A DNA stretch of 64,000 bases. Origin: Neobacillus drentensis. Its GTDB lineage: Bacteria; Bacillota; Bacilli; Bacillales; Cytobacillaceae. The position numbers were made by a program, and so were the translations under genes. The stretch is taken from the NCBI RefSeq assembly GCF_021560175.1, contig NZ_CP091110.1, forward strand, positions 1,230,001 through 1,294,000, read 5' to 3'. The notes beneath the pieces are model-generated. The model saw only the letters and a program-made list of their open reading frames with translations. It did no database searches and was not told the origin of the DNA. Of the stretch, positions 24,871-33,080 are shown piece after piece (positions within the stretch are counted from its first letter, which is position 1; every line of letters starts with the position of its first letter).

Positions 24871-25398
24871 TTACTTCTGAATCACGGAAGCTGATGTTAA
24901 TTTAGTTCTCTTAACAATCGATTGAGCTACTGGATACAAAATAACCATAACGACCGTATTTAGAACAGTTGCAGGTAATACAGCGGCTACGAATAACGCT
25001 GTAAATGGGGCAGGTAAACTTGCGATAAAGAAGGCCGCACTTAAAAATACAGTTCCTGAAATCAATGTACCGATGGCAGTTAAAACTCCCACACTAACAA
25101 TCGAAGTCCGGTATTTGTTTAAGGCTAAAAATAAACCGAAAAAGACTAATGCAGTAATCGGCTTTTCAATGATATTTGGAATTGTACCTCCAGGAAAACT
25201 TGTTGTGATGCCAGACAATACACCTGTTACAATTGCGAGCAGCATGACACTTTTTATTTCTGGAATAAGAATAATTCCTAAAAACATCATGGCAAGCATC
25301 ATATCCGGCTTAATACTAAGGAATGCTGGCATTACTGTATGCAATACGACCCCTATCCCCGCTAAAAGTGCTAAAACGACAAGATTCTTTGTATTCAT
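24871..25398 (-). CDS. trpP: Tryptophan transporter TrpP
   Basis: A 175-residue membrane protein with five or six transmembrane helices, matching B. subtilis TrpP (YhaG, 172 residues), which imports tryptophan. Typical stretches are VLHTVMPAFLSIKPDMMLAM, where the last part is conserved, and SFPGGTIPNIIEKPITA. The leader contains a textbook TRAP target overlapping the RBS, so translation should be shut down when tryptophan is plentiful. A sigma-A-type promoter lies about 80 bases upstream. Confidence 0.92.
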   Translation of the reverse strand: MNTKNLVVLALLAGIGVVLHTVMPAFLSIKPDMMLAMMFLGIILIPEIKSVMLLAIVTGVLSGITTSFPGGTIPNIIEKPITALVFFGLFLALNKYRTSIVSVGVLTAIGTLISGTVFLSAAFFIASLPAPFTALFVAAVLPATVLNTVVMVILYPVAQSIVKRTKLTSASVIQK

Positions 25399-25400
25399 TT

Positions 25401-25438
25401 CTCATCTCTCCTCTGCTATCCTAAGCTATTTGTTTCTC
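25401..25438 (-). promoter_or_regulatory. TRAP (MtrB) binding site in the trpP leader
   Basis: Read on the minus strand, six triplets TAG-TAG-TAG-GAG-GAG-GAG follow each other, each separated by exactly two bases (25428 down to 25401), with one more GAG nine bases upstream. The trp RNA-binding attenuation protein binds such GAG/UAG arrays. The last triplets overlap the Shine-Dalgarno region and end two bases before the ATG, so bound TRAP would block ribosome access, as known for B. subtilis trpP. Confidence 0.85.
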
Positions 25439-25478
25439 CTGCAGTGCACTCATTGCCTGCAGCGAGAAACTTACACTC

Positions 25479-25507
25479 ATTATACCATATTACGATAATA
25501 TTTTTAA
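25479..25507 (-). promoter_or_regulatory. Sigma-A-type promoter of trpP
   Basis: On the minus strand TTAAAA (25507-25502) and TATAAT (25484-25479) are separated by 17 bases. The -10 is consensus, with the leader containing the TRAP target downstream. Confidence 0.6.
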
Positions 25508-25552
25508 AGAAGTAATTTTCAGAAAATTTACGTTTAACCCTTGTTAAATGAA

Positions 25553-25972
25553 CTATAGTTGTTTGTGAATTTTTGAAGCCATTTCCTGTAACATTTGTGG
25601 GGTATAATCACTTTGATTGTTTTTCCATACAGCGCCGAAGCCATCACCTTTTCCATAGCGCGGGATCAAATGCAAATGGAAGTGAAAGACAGATTGTCCT
25701 GCGTGTTCACCATTATTATTAATGGAGTTTAACCCGATAGGTTCAAATTCCCTTTTTAAAGCATTGGCAATAGAAGGTACTACTTCATATAGGTTTCGGG
25801 CAATTTCGGGTGTTAACTCATATATGTTTTCTTTATGTATTTTCGGAATAACAAGGGTATGGCCTTTTGTTACCTGACTGATATCTAAAAAGGCTAAAAC
25901 ATGTTCATTCTCAAAAACTTTGGCAGCCGGAATTTCTCCATTTACAATCTTACAAAAAATACAATCACTCAT
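25553..25972 (-). CDS. hit: HIT family protein Hit
   Basis: A 139-residue histidine-triad nucleotide hydrolase/transferase. The N terminus has the zinc-type CIFCKIVNGEIPA motif, and the catalytic triad HFHLHLIP places His97, His99 and His101 in the active site. Family members hydrolyse purine nucleoside phosphoramidates or dinucleotides; the cellular substrate is not known. It lies divergent from ecsA, with the long intergenic region between them, as in B. subtilis. Confidence 0.93.
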   Translation of the reverse strand: MSDCIFCKIVNGEIPAAKVFENEHVLAFLDISQVTKGHTLVIPKIHKENIYELTPEIARNLYEVVPSIANALKREFEPIGLNSINNNGEHAGQSVFHFHLHLIPRYGKGDGFGAVWKNNQSDYTPQMLQEMASKIHKQL

Positions 25973-26019
25973 ACATACAGCCCCTTTTAAAAATGTTTGT
26001 ATTATTTTACCATGAAAAA

Positions 26020-26051
26020 TAGGAAAAAGACAGGATCCGCGTGGAATCCTG
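26020..26051 (-). terminator. Minus-strand terminator-like hairpin upstream of hit
   Basis: On the minus strand, caggat...atcctg (26051-26031) is followed by tctttttcctattttt. It sits upstream of hit, not downstream of any known gene, so it implies a minus-strand transcript from the 26.05-26.59 kb stretch, or a leader structure of hit. Confidence 0.5.
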
Positions 26052-26107
26052 CCTTCCCGAAGGGGAATGCTTCAAATCTGCGTTCATTTAGGAATGTTCT
26101 TTGATAA

Positions 26108-26381
26108 ACACCTCATTTTTCATAGAGTGTTTTTTTATAAAGATACATCATTGTTCAAGCTGACCATCCCCTATATGTTTTTATTGGTTACCTACCTTTA
26201 AAAACGGGTCGTGATCTGCGGTAAACACCTCATTTGCCGTTTATTTTTTAAGATAAACAGTTGAGTGTTACTTGAACTCTAAATGGTTAGCATGCACATT
26301 GTACAAAACAACCATCCCCTTATCTGAATCGAATAGAAGCTCACTTGTTTGAAAGGAAATTGTCTTTAGCAGACACCTCAT
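26108..26381. repeat. Spaced repeat units in the hit-ecsA intergenic region
   Basis: ACACCTCAT occurs at 26108, 26225 and 26373. ACCATCCCCT occurs at 26163 and 26311. The second motif precedes the first by exactly 62 bases in two units that are 148 bases apart, and both of those units begin cattgtwcaa about 14 bases earlier. Between the motifs the sequence differs. The unit at 26108 can pair aacacctc with gagtgtt and is followed by seven T on the plus strand. The whole gap from 25973 to 26609 holds no convincing protein gene. These units may be small-RNA genes or regulatory leaders. Confidence 0.5.
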
Positions 26382-26525
26382 CTCAAATTTTGATGAATCA
26401 CTTCATCGGAATAAGTTATTTCCCCTTCGAATATTATGATGTCCGTTTGTTAAAGTTTTATTCCAAAAAGATAAGAAAAATTGAATTTCTATTTTTTATG
26501 GTTGTTATTTGTTAAAATTAAATAA

Positions 26526-26550
26526 ATGAATTCACGTCTTTTGAATTCAT
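26526..26550. promoter_or_regulatory. Dyad symmetry upstream of ecsA
   Basis: The two arms atgaattca and tgaattcat are perfect inverted repeats seven bases apart. A further gaattc follows at 26562. There is no T-run, so it looks more like an operator or mRNA leader hairpin than a terminator. It ends 60 bases before the ecsA start. Confidence 0.4.
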
Positions 26551-26609
26551 GAATACATAGATGAATTCTTTCTGATCACGATAAACTTGAAATGGAAGGA
26601 CGTTTGGGA

Positions 26610-27350
26610 ATGGCTTTATTAAAAATTGATCATTTAGTCGGCGGCTATACGAGAAATCCTGTCTTAAAGGATGTTTCCTTTGACGTAAAAGAAAAGGAGA
26701 TTGTTGGTCTAATTGGGCTAAATGGGGCAGGGAAGAGTACAACCATTAAACATATTATCGGGCTTATGGAACCTCATAAAGGTACGATTCAAATTAATGG
26801 CCAGTCCTTTATGGAAAATAAAGAATCCTATCGCCGTTTATTTACATTTGTTCCAGAGACACCGGTTTTATATGAGGAACTTACCTTAGATGAGCACTTA
26901 AGGTTAACCGCCATGGCTTATGGTTTAGATGAACCAACCTTTAAAGAAAGGATTTCTCCGTTGCTCTCCGAATTTCGGATGGAAAAACGCTTAAAATGGT
27001 TTCCGGCTCATTTCTCAAAGGGAATGAAACAAAAGGTCATGATTATGTGTGCCTTCTTGGTTCAGCCCTCCCTTTACATTGTGGATGAACCTTTTGTTGG
27101 ACTTGATCCACTTGGAATTCAATCACTTCTTGATTTAATGAAAAAGATGAAAGATAACGGTGCAGGAATATTAATGTCAACCCATATTCTTGCAACAGCT
27201 GAGAAGTACTGTGATCGCTTTGTTATTCTCCATGAAGGGAAAATTCGGGCCAAAGGCACACTGACTGAATTAAGGGAACAATTTTCGATGCCCACAGCAT
27301 CGCTGGATGATTTGTATATTCAATTAACAAAGGAAGAAAATTATGTTTGA
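26610..27350 (+). CDS. ecsA: ABC transporter ATP-binding protein EcsA
   Basis: A 246-residue ABC ATPase. In B. subtilis EcsAB is needed for intramembrane proteolysis by RasP, normal protein secretion and competence. Walker A (GLNGAGKSTT), the stretch ETPVLYEELTLDEHL, the signature region FSKGMKQKVMIMCAFL, Walker B (LYIVDEPFVGLDP) and STHILATAEKYCD closely follow EcsA. ATG 26610 matches the family N terminus (MALLKIDHLVGGYTRNPVLK) and has ggaagga as RBS; an in-frame ATG lies 18 bases upstream. It overlaps ecsB by eight bases. Confidence 0.94.
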   Translation: MALLKIDHLVGGYTRNPVLKDVSFDVKEKEIVGLIGLNGAGKSTTIKHIIGLMEPHKGTIQINGQSFMENKESYRRLFTFVPETPVLYEELTLDEHLRLTAMAYGLDEPTFKERISPLLSEFRMEKRLKWFPAHFSKGMKQKVMIMCAFLVQPSLYIVDEPFVGLDPLGIQSLLDLMKKMKDNGAGILMSTHILATAEKYCDRFVILHEGKIRAKGTLTELREQFSMPTASLDDLYIQLTKEENYV

Positions 27351-28560
27351 TGAAAATAAGCTTTGGAGGGACCGTGCCGGCGGTCGAATGAAGGACATAG
27401 GAAGGTATTTACGTTATATTTTCAATGGTCACATTGTGATTGTCTTATTATTTTTAATTGGAACCGCCGCATATTATTATCAAGACTGGATTAAGACTCT
27501 TTCGCCGAATTTTCCCGCTGAGTTGGTTATAGCAGCCATTATTGGAATTTTCGTTACCTATAGTCCGGTTTATAATTTTTTGCTTGAAGCGGACAAGGTG
27601 TTTCTACTTCCTTTAGAGGAGAGATTAAAGGGGTATTTTCTCCGTTCAGGGATGGCAAGCTTCGTGTTTCAAGGATATATCCTATTATTAGTTTTTGCTG
27701 TCTTAATGCCTATCTATGCGCATGTCAGCGGGAATGGATTTGGATCGTTTATTCCATTTTTACTCCTTTTGCTTGTTCTCAAGGCTTGGAATTTAGCCGC
27801 TGCGTGGAAAATTCAATTTTACGTGGAAACAGCTGTCCACCGCTGGGATTACCTTATTCGTTATTTCATAAATGCAGTTTTTGCCTATCTTTTGTTAAAA
27901 CAAGCAAATCTTCTTATTCTCTTAGTAATCGGAGTAATTATGGCTTTTTATTATTACTCCTTTCACGTAAAGACAACGAAAATGGGGTTAAAATGGGATC
28001 AATTAATTGAAGCAGAAGAAAAGAGGATGGCCTCTTTTTATCGGCTCGCTAATTTATTTACAGATGTCCCAAAATTAAAAGATACGGTTAAAAGAAGGAA
28101 ATATCTTGATCTGTTCATTAGCAGGATTCCATTTTCACAAGAAAAAACCTACTTATACTTATTCACAAGGACGTTTTTACGTTCATCCGACTACCTGGGA
28201 TTGTTTGTCAGGCTGACGGTCATTGGTATCATGGCAGTTTATTTTATTTCCTTTGGAATTGGACAGCTTTTACTGACCATTTTATTTATATACTTAACGG
28301 GATTTCAATTACTGCCATTATGGAATCATCATCAAAATAAGCTTTGGGTGGATTTATACCCGGTCTCGACAGGTGATAAGACAACATCCTTCCATTTTCT
28401 GCTAATGATCCTATTAGTGGTCCAATCCCTTATCTTTGCGTTATTAATTTTGCTTAAGGGAGAATGGTACTATTCACTGCTTGTTTTAGGAACAGGGGTC
28501 GTGTTTAGCTATTTCTTTGTTTATTTTTATAGTAAGAGCCGGTTAAAGAAAATAACCTGA
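27343..28560 (+). CDS. ecsB: ABC transporter permease EcsB
   Basis: A 405-residue integral membrane protein with about eight hydrophobic segments (for example IVIVLLFLIGTAAYYY near residue 34 and YYSLLVLGTGVVFSYFFVYF near the C terminus). It is the membrane partner of EcsA. The family is peculiar to Firmicutes, and the exported substrate is unknown. Translational coupling to ecsA through the overlap is evident, and a terminator separates it from ecsC. Confidence 0.93.
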   Translation: MFDENKLWRDRAGGRMKDIGRYLRYIFNGHIVIVLLFLIGTAAYYYQDWIKTLSPNFPAELVIAAIIGIFVTYSPVYNFLLEADKVFLLPLEERLKGYFLRSGMASFVFQGYILLLVFAVLMPIYAHVSGNGFGSFIPFLLLLLVLKAWNLAAAWKIQFYVETAVHRWDYLIRYFINAVFAYLLLKQANLLILLVIGVIMAFYYYSFHVKTTKMGLKWDQLIEAEEKRMASFYRLANLFTDVPKLKDTVKRRKYLDLFISRIPFSQEKTYLYLFTRTFLRSSDYLGLFVRLTVIGIMAVYFISFGIGQLLLTILFIYLTGFQLLPLWNHHQNKLWVDLYPVSTGDKTTSFHFLLMILLVVQSLIFALLILLKGEWYYSLLVLGTGVVFSYFFVYFYSKSRLKKIT

Positions 28561-28562
28561 GG

Positions 28563-28588
28563 CCCCCTTTTTTGGGGGATTTTTTTTT
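28563..28588 (+). terminator. Rho-independent terminator after ecsB
   Basis: Stem ccccc / ggggg with a T6 loop, followed by at and eight T. Confidence 0.88.
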
Positions 28589-28652
28589 GGAACTATTGGT
28601 CTGTTTTGCTCGTATAGATTACTAAAATAATAATGAGAGGAGTTGGTCCTAT

Positions 28653-29375
28653 TTGAATGAATATGAAGTTAAAGTTTATGAAGAAGTGGAAGAATGGAAA
28701 CGTAGAATAATCAAACGTTCAGGGATGATGAATCGGATTTCCAAGAAAGCCCAAGTGAAAATAAATGAATGGATTCCAGAAAAAGTACATGAAATGATGA
28801 CAGAGAGCATTAAAGCAATGGTAAAGGCAACGTTATTTGGCTCTCAGCTCACTACCAATAGAGATCAAGCAAACGGTTTAACTCTAGCTGAAAGAGATGA
28901 ACTAGTTCGAAAAAAGATTTCCGTTTATCAAAAAACAGCCATTGTTGAAGGAGCAGGTACAGGGGCAGGAGGAATACTACTGGGGCTGGCCGACTTTCCA
29001 TTGCTTCTGACCATAAAAATGAAATTTCTGTTTGAGGCAGCATCCATCTATGGGTTTGATACAAAAAAATATGAGGAAAGATTATTCATTCTTCATGTAT
29101 TTCAATTAGCTTTTTCAAGTGATGAAATCCGGAAAAATACCTTATCAGAAATTGAACAATGGGAACAGAGAAAAATCGAACTAACAGAAATGGATTGGCG
29201 CAAGTTTCAGCAGGAATACAGGGATTATATTGATCTCGCCAAGCTTTTTCAGCTTGTGCCTGGAATTGGAGCTTTCGTTGGTGCTTATGCTAATCATAAT
29301 CTTCTAAAAACGTTAGGTGACACTGCGATGAATTGTTATCGCTTAAGACTGCTGCAAAAAGCCCCTGAACTCTAA
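28653..29375 (+). CDS. ecsC: EcsC family protein
   Basis: A 240-residue protein of the EcsC family, matching B. subtilis EcsC (236). The glycine-rich central region EGAGTGAGGILLGLADFPLL and the second glycine-rich VPGIGAFVGAYAN near the C terminus are family hallmarks and resemble membrane-interacting segments. Its function is unknown and, unlike EcsAB, it is dispensable for secretion in B. subtilis. Start is TTG with gagaggag upstream. It is separated from ecsB by a terminator, so it may have its own promoter. Confidence 0.9.
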   Translation: MNEYEVKVYEEVEEWKRRIIKRSGMMNRISKKAQVKINEWIPEKVHEMMTESIKAMVKATLFGSQLTTNRDQANGLTLAERDELVRKKISVYQKTAIVEGAGTGAGGILLGLADFPLLLTIKMKFLFEAASIYGFDTKKYEERLFILHVFQLAFSSDEIRKNTLSEIEQWEQRKIELTEMDWRKFQQEYRDYIDLAKLFQLVPGIGAFVGAYANHNLLKTLGDTAMNCYRLRLLQKAPEL

Positions 29376-29385
29376 GTTAGGGGCT
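29360..29385 (-). terminator. Terminator for yhaA (minus strand)
   Basis: The dyad agcccct...aggggct overlaps the ecsC stop. Only the minus strand has a T-run after it (cttttttgcag), so it mainly ends yhaA. Confidence 0.75.
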
Positions 29386-29393
29386 AGCCATTC

Positions 29394-30569
29394 TTATTCG
29401 CTATGGACGCTCAGTGCGGCCGAACCTAACGTTTTAGCAGCAATTAGCATCGCTTTCTCATTAATATCAAATCTGGGGTGATGATGTGGGTATCCATCTT
29501 CTTCTCGTACTGGTTTTGCACCGGTGAAAAAGAAGGTACCGGGAACCTTTTCTAAATAATAGGCAAAATCTTCCCCACCCATTTCCGGTTCTGTTTCCTC
29601 AATGTTCGTAACCTCGGGAACAAACCGGGCACAACGGATGAGAAGCTCCGTTTCCTTTTCATGGTTAACAACGGGCGGATAACCTCTGTAGTAGTCAAAC
29701 TGATAGGAACTGCTTGATGTATAACATGTTCCATGTATGATTTTTTCCATTTCCTCTTCAATAAACTGTCTGACTTCTTCATTAAATGTCCGAACTGTCC
29801 CTGTCAGCTTGGCTTTATCAGCAATTACATTAAAAGCATTTTCTGCAATAAAGGAAGCCACTGTAACCACTGCCGCATGCACAGGGCTAACCTTACGGCT
29901 GACAATCTGCTGGAGATTAACAACAAGCTGTGAAGCAGTCACAATCGCATCTCGTGTTTTATGGGGCTGTGCTCCATGACCGCCTTTTCCTTGTATTTCT
30001 ATCTCAAATCGGTCAGCAGCTGCCATCATTGGTCCCGTTCGATATTGGATTGTGCCTGTAGGTTCACTTGCCCAAAGATGAGTTCCAAAAATGACATCGA
30101 CTCCTTCTAAACAGCCCGATTCAATCATAGTTGCAGCGCCGCCGGGTGCATATTCTTCGGCATGTTGATGAATAAAAACATAGTTTCCTTCTAATTCATC
30201 TCTAAGCTCATTTAATGTTTTTGCAAGAATAAGAAGTGTAGCGGTATGGCCGTCATGTCCACATGCATGCATAACGCCGGGGACTAATGATTTGTATGGT
30301 ACATCCTTTTCATCTTGAATTGGTAATGCGTCAAAATCTGCCCGTAATGCCACCGTTTTACCTGGGTTTTTACCATAAACCTTTGCCACTACACCATTGT
30401 CTCCAACTTGTCCCGCTACTTCTATATTCAGTTTCTCATAATAGTCTTGAATAAACCTAGCAGTGTTATATTCCTGGAACGATAATTCTGGATGCTGATG
30501 AAGGTAGCGGCGGATGGAGATCATTTCATCGTAGTAACCTTCTAATTTAGTGAATAGGTTGTTTAACAT
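29394..30569 (-). CDS. yhaA: M20 family amidohydrolase YhaA
   Basis: A 391-residue zinc amidohydrolase of the M20D family (N-acyl amino acid or aminoacyl-type substrates). Visible metal sites are MHACGHDGHTA (about residue 99-109) with catalytic Asp following, HQHAEEYAPGGA (Glu pair), GTHLWA and, near the C terminus, GGEDFAYYLEKVPGTFFFTGA with HHPRFDINE. The dimerisation domain includes GKGGHGAQPHKTRDAI. Length fits B. subtilis YhaA (about 396). The specific substrate is not known. Confidence 0.92.
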   Translation of the reverse strand: MLNNLFTKLEGYYDEMISIRRYLHQHPELSFQEYNTARFIQDYYEKLNIEVAGQVGDNGVVAKVYGKNPGKTVALRADFDALPIQDEKDVPYKSLVPGVMHACGHDGHTATLLILAKTLNELRDELEGNYVFIHQHAEEYAPGGAATMIESGCLEGVDVIFGTHLWASEPTGTIQYRTGPMMAAADRFEIEIQGKGGHGAQPHKTRDAIVTASQLVVNLQQIVSRKVSPVHAAVVTVASFIAENAFNVIADKAKLTGTVRTFNEEVRQFIEEEMEKIIHGTCYTSSSSYQFDYYRGYPPVVNHEKETELLIRCARFVPEVTNIEETEPEMGGEDFAYYLEKVPGTFFFTGAKPVREEDGYPHHHPRFDINEKAMLIAAKTLGSAALSVHSE

Positions 30570-30715
30570 AGATAATCCCCCTTATGGTTAAAATTAAAGA
30601 ATGTATTTTCAAACAATTTTAACACTTTTACCGCTATTATATAGATTTTTATAATGATTTTTTTTATACTTTTAAAAGTATGTAAACAAAGAGAATCAAG
30701 GGATGGGATCGGATT

Positions 30716-31351
30716 TTGAAAAGTAAATCTTTTGTTTTTCTAATAATCGCTGTTTTAATTGCTTTATATACGTCTGTTAAAGTAGCTATACACAGCACTT
30801 TTTGGATGGATGATTATGCCGCAGGCTTGTTTGCACACGTGCCTCGTACGGCTATTCCATTTTTTACTCAAGTGTCGGAGTTGGGGGATAAACTAGGAAT
30901 AGGCATTGTTGCCTTGTTCATGTTAGCGTGGTTACTGTTGAAAAGGCGGGACTTTGCTGGGGGAGCCATGCTCGCTTTATCAATAGCTTTAGCGAATGAA
31001 CTTTATAAGATATTAAAAAATTGGTTTGTCCGTCCAAGACCTGATTTAGAACACCTGGTACAGGTTGAAAGCTATAGTTATCCAAGCGGGCATGCACTGG
31101 TAGGTATGGTGCTTTACTTTACAGCTGCTTATTTATTAATCGAGGGCATAAAGTCAAAAGCAGCCAAATGGCTCGTTGCCTTATTAGCAGTAGTCATACT
31201 ACTTTTCATCGGTGCCAGCCGAATTTTCTTACAAGTCCATTATCTTTCTGATGTATTGGGCGGGTATGCGTTAGGATTTATATGGGCTGTTATTTGGATA
31301 TTTTTCTATCATTCTTTTAAACAGCGATATACAAAGAAGAGGCCGAGCTAA
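30716..31351 (+). CDS. PAP2-superfamily membrane phosphatase
   Basis: A 211-residue integral membrane protein with about six helices. The three PAP2 motifs are intact: KNWFVRPRPD (motif 1), YPSGHALVG (motif 2) and ASRIFLQVHYLSDVLGGY (motif 3), so a phospholipid or undecaprenyl-diphosphate phosphatase is expected, acting at the outer face. The start is TTG with gggatgg upstream. It is not part of the B. subtilis synteny between yhaA and yhfA, so it may be a local insertion. A BcrC-like versus PgpB-like role cannot be told apart. Confidence 0.88.
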   Translation: MKSKSFVFLIIAVLIALYTSVKVAIHSTFWMDDYAAGLFAHVPRTAIPFFTQVSELGDKLGIGIVALFMLAWLLLKRRDFAGGAMLALSIALANELYKILKNWFVRPRPDLEHLVQVESYSYPSGHALVGMVLYFTAAYLLIEGIKSKAAKWLVALLAVVILLFIGASRIFLQVHYLSDVLGGYALGFIWAVIWIFFYHSFKQRYTKKRPS

Positions 31352-31368
31352 TCCCGGCCTTTTCTTTA
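31340..31368 (+). terminator. Terminator after the PAP2 gene
   Basis: Stem aggccg / cggcct overlaps the stop and is followed by tttctttatatttt. Confidence 0.75.
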
Positions 31369-31374
31369 TATTTT

Positions 31375-31557
31375 GGCTGTGTTAAAGGGTATTGTTAATT
31401 TTAGCATGTTGATTGGAGCGGAAGGCGGCGAAGACTCCTGCGGGAGTACGGGGCCGGGGAGACCCCGCAGGCGCAGGTGCGCCGAGGAGGCTCCCCGGCA
31501 CGCCCGCGGAAAGCGAAGCCGCCTGAGCGGAAATCAACATTCAAGATAAACACAGCC
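31375..31557. repeat. 183-base inverted-repeat element, copy 1
   Basis: The element is bounded by ggctgtgtta and, inverted, aaacacagcc, and contains inner inverted ends tgttgatt (31407) / aatcaaca (31532). The GC-rich core can fold into nested hairpins (gactcctgcgggagt; ggagaccccgcaggcgcagg; gaggaggctccccgg). A second copy of the same length lies inverted at 41827-42009. The last base overlaps the stop codon of yhfA. Open frames inside are by-products of its base composition. Similar GC-rich intergenic repeats are common in Bacillaceae. A non-autonomous mobile element (MITE-like) is the likely nature. Confidence 0.85.
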
Positions 31558-32954
31558 TATATTAAAAACATCGCGACGATTGTTGTGACGACTAGCCCAA
31601 TAAAGACAGGGAGTAGGTTTCTTCTAGCCAATTCAAACGGGTCAACATTACAAATAGCAGCAGCAGGAATTAAAGCCCACGGTACAAGAGTTCCACCGCC
31701 CACCCATATCGCTGCAATTTGCCCTAGCGCAGTAAGGGTAGCTGCGCCTTTACCGATAGCAGCCGCGAATAAACTTGCAATGGACCCGGCTAGTGAGATT
31801 CCCGAGAAGCCTGAACCATCTAAGCCGGTAATCGCACCCACGGCTGTTAATGTGACTGCACTTACTTCTTTACTCAGTGGGACAATGCCGGCAAGAGCTA
31901 CACCGAGGTCATTAACAATCCCATTCGAGGTTTTTGGTAAGTACTCTCCGATGATTTTTGTAAAACCGCTGTCGCCAAGATAGAAGAATGCGGCTATTGG
32001 AATAACTGGCCCAAAAACCTTAAATCCAAATTGGAAGCCCTCAATTAAATATTGAGTTGTTTTTTCAAGCCCTTTATTCTTATGACTTGTGACAGTAATA
32101 AGAAGAAGAATTAGAATAGAGGTTCCACCGATTAAGGCGGTTGCATCTCCGCCTGCTAAATCGAGAATGGACATAGCAATAACGTCCGCTATAAATAACA
32201 AGGGAACCAAAATTGCGAAAAAGCGTCTTTGGGCGAGTGTTAAGAGGACAGGTTTGTTGCTTTCTTCCACAGAGGATTCAGGCAATATGGACGAAGTGGT
32301 TTGAAGGGTCCCGCGCTTCATATCTCTCCTTAAAAAATAGAAGGCGGTAATCGTGGTGACTAGCCCCATAATAAAAACGAGTGGTATGCTGGCATTAATG
32401 ACATCCTGAATGGGAAGTCCAGCTGCATCTGCCGTAAGTTTAGGGGCTGCTTGGATGACAAAGTCACCTGATAAGGCGATTCCGTGTCCAAACAAATTCA
32501 TCGCCATGGCAACTCCAAGTGCAGGCAACCCTGCTCTAATTGCTACTGGAAGTAGAACGGCACCAAGCAGGGCAACGGCAGGGGATGGCCAAAAGAACCA
32601 AGAAGTGACCATCATTAAAATCCCAATCGTCCAATAGGCAAGCCCTGGATTTCGGATTAGTTTTCGAAAAGGTGAAATCATCACATCATTTATTCCCGTT
32701 GACGTTAGCGTACTGCTCATTGCTACAATTATCGAAATCACAAGTATAGTTGATAATAGTTCGGTGATAGCATAGCTAAAACTGTTAAAGATACTGCTGA
32801 CAGAATGACTTAAACTGCCAGTGGCAGTCAGAGCAATTAAAAAAATTCCGACAATACACACAATGGTCGTATCCCTTCTCATGACCATAAATCCGATAAT
32901 TAGAATAATAAAGGCTACATATATCCAATGAAGGGCGGTTAGTTGAATAAGCAT
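31557..32954 (-). CDS. yhfA: YhfA-like multi-pass membrane transporter
   Basis: A 465-residue protein with about 11-12 hydrophobic segments and an ion-transporter look, such as NNxxx-type loops and glycine/alanine-rich helices (GVAMAMNLFGHGIALSGDF, GVALAGIVPLSKEVSAVTL, GSIASLFAAAIGKGAATL). Size and position before hmoB match B. subtilis YhfA (463), an uncharacterised predicted transporter. A soluble loop near residue 210-235 is charged. I cannot name the substrate; distant kinship to the citrate/anion or NhaC-type superfamily is possible. Confidence 0.75.
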   Translation of the reverse strand: MLIQLTALHWIYVAFIILIIGFMVMRRDTTIVCIVGIFLIALTATGSLSHSVSSIFNSFSYAITELLSTILVISIIVAMSSTLTSTGINDVMISPFRKLIRNPGLAYWTIGILMMVTSWFFWPSPAVALLGAVLLPVAIRAGLPALGVAMAMNLFGHGIALSGDFVIQAAPKLTADAAGLPIQDVINASIPLVFIMGLVTTITAFYFLRRDMKRGTLQTTSSILPESSVEESNKPVLLTLAQRRFFAILVPLLFIADVIAMSILDLAGGDATALIGGTSILILLLITVTSHKNKGLEKTTQYLIEGFQFGFKVFGPVIPIAAFFYLGDSGFTKIIGEYLPKTSNGIVNDLGVALAGIVPLSKEVSAVTLTAVGAITGLDGSGFSGISLAGSIASLFAAAIGKGAATLTALGQIAAIWVGGGTLVPWALIPAAAICNVDPFELARRNLLPVFIGLVVTTIVAMFLI

Positions 32955-33080
32955 ATTAAACTCCTCCTTTCTTCCAAAAGGGCTATAGCCCTGTTTTGGA
33001 TGTAATACAGAATATGTAATCTGTATTAAGTGGTGAAATGGAGGAATAAAAAAAAATGGAGGATAATCTCCATTAGAAAA

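Noticed and set aside
26268-26381. A 37-residue minus-strand frame starting ATGAGGTGT; the same start occurs at the two other repeat units.
   Set aside because: None has an RBS, and the frames in the other two units stop after 10-11 codons with no shared residues beyond MRCL, so the shared motif is more likely non-coding.
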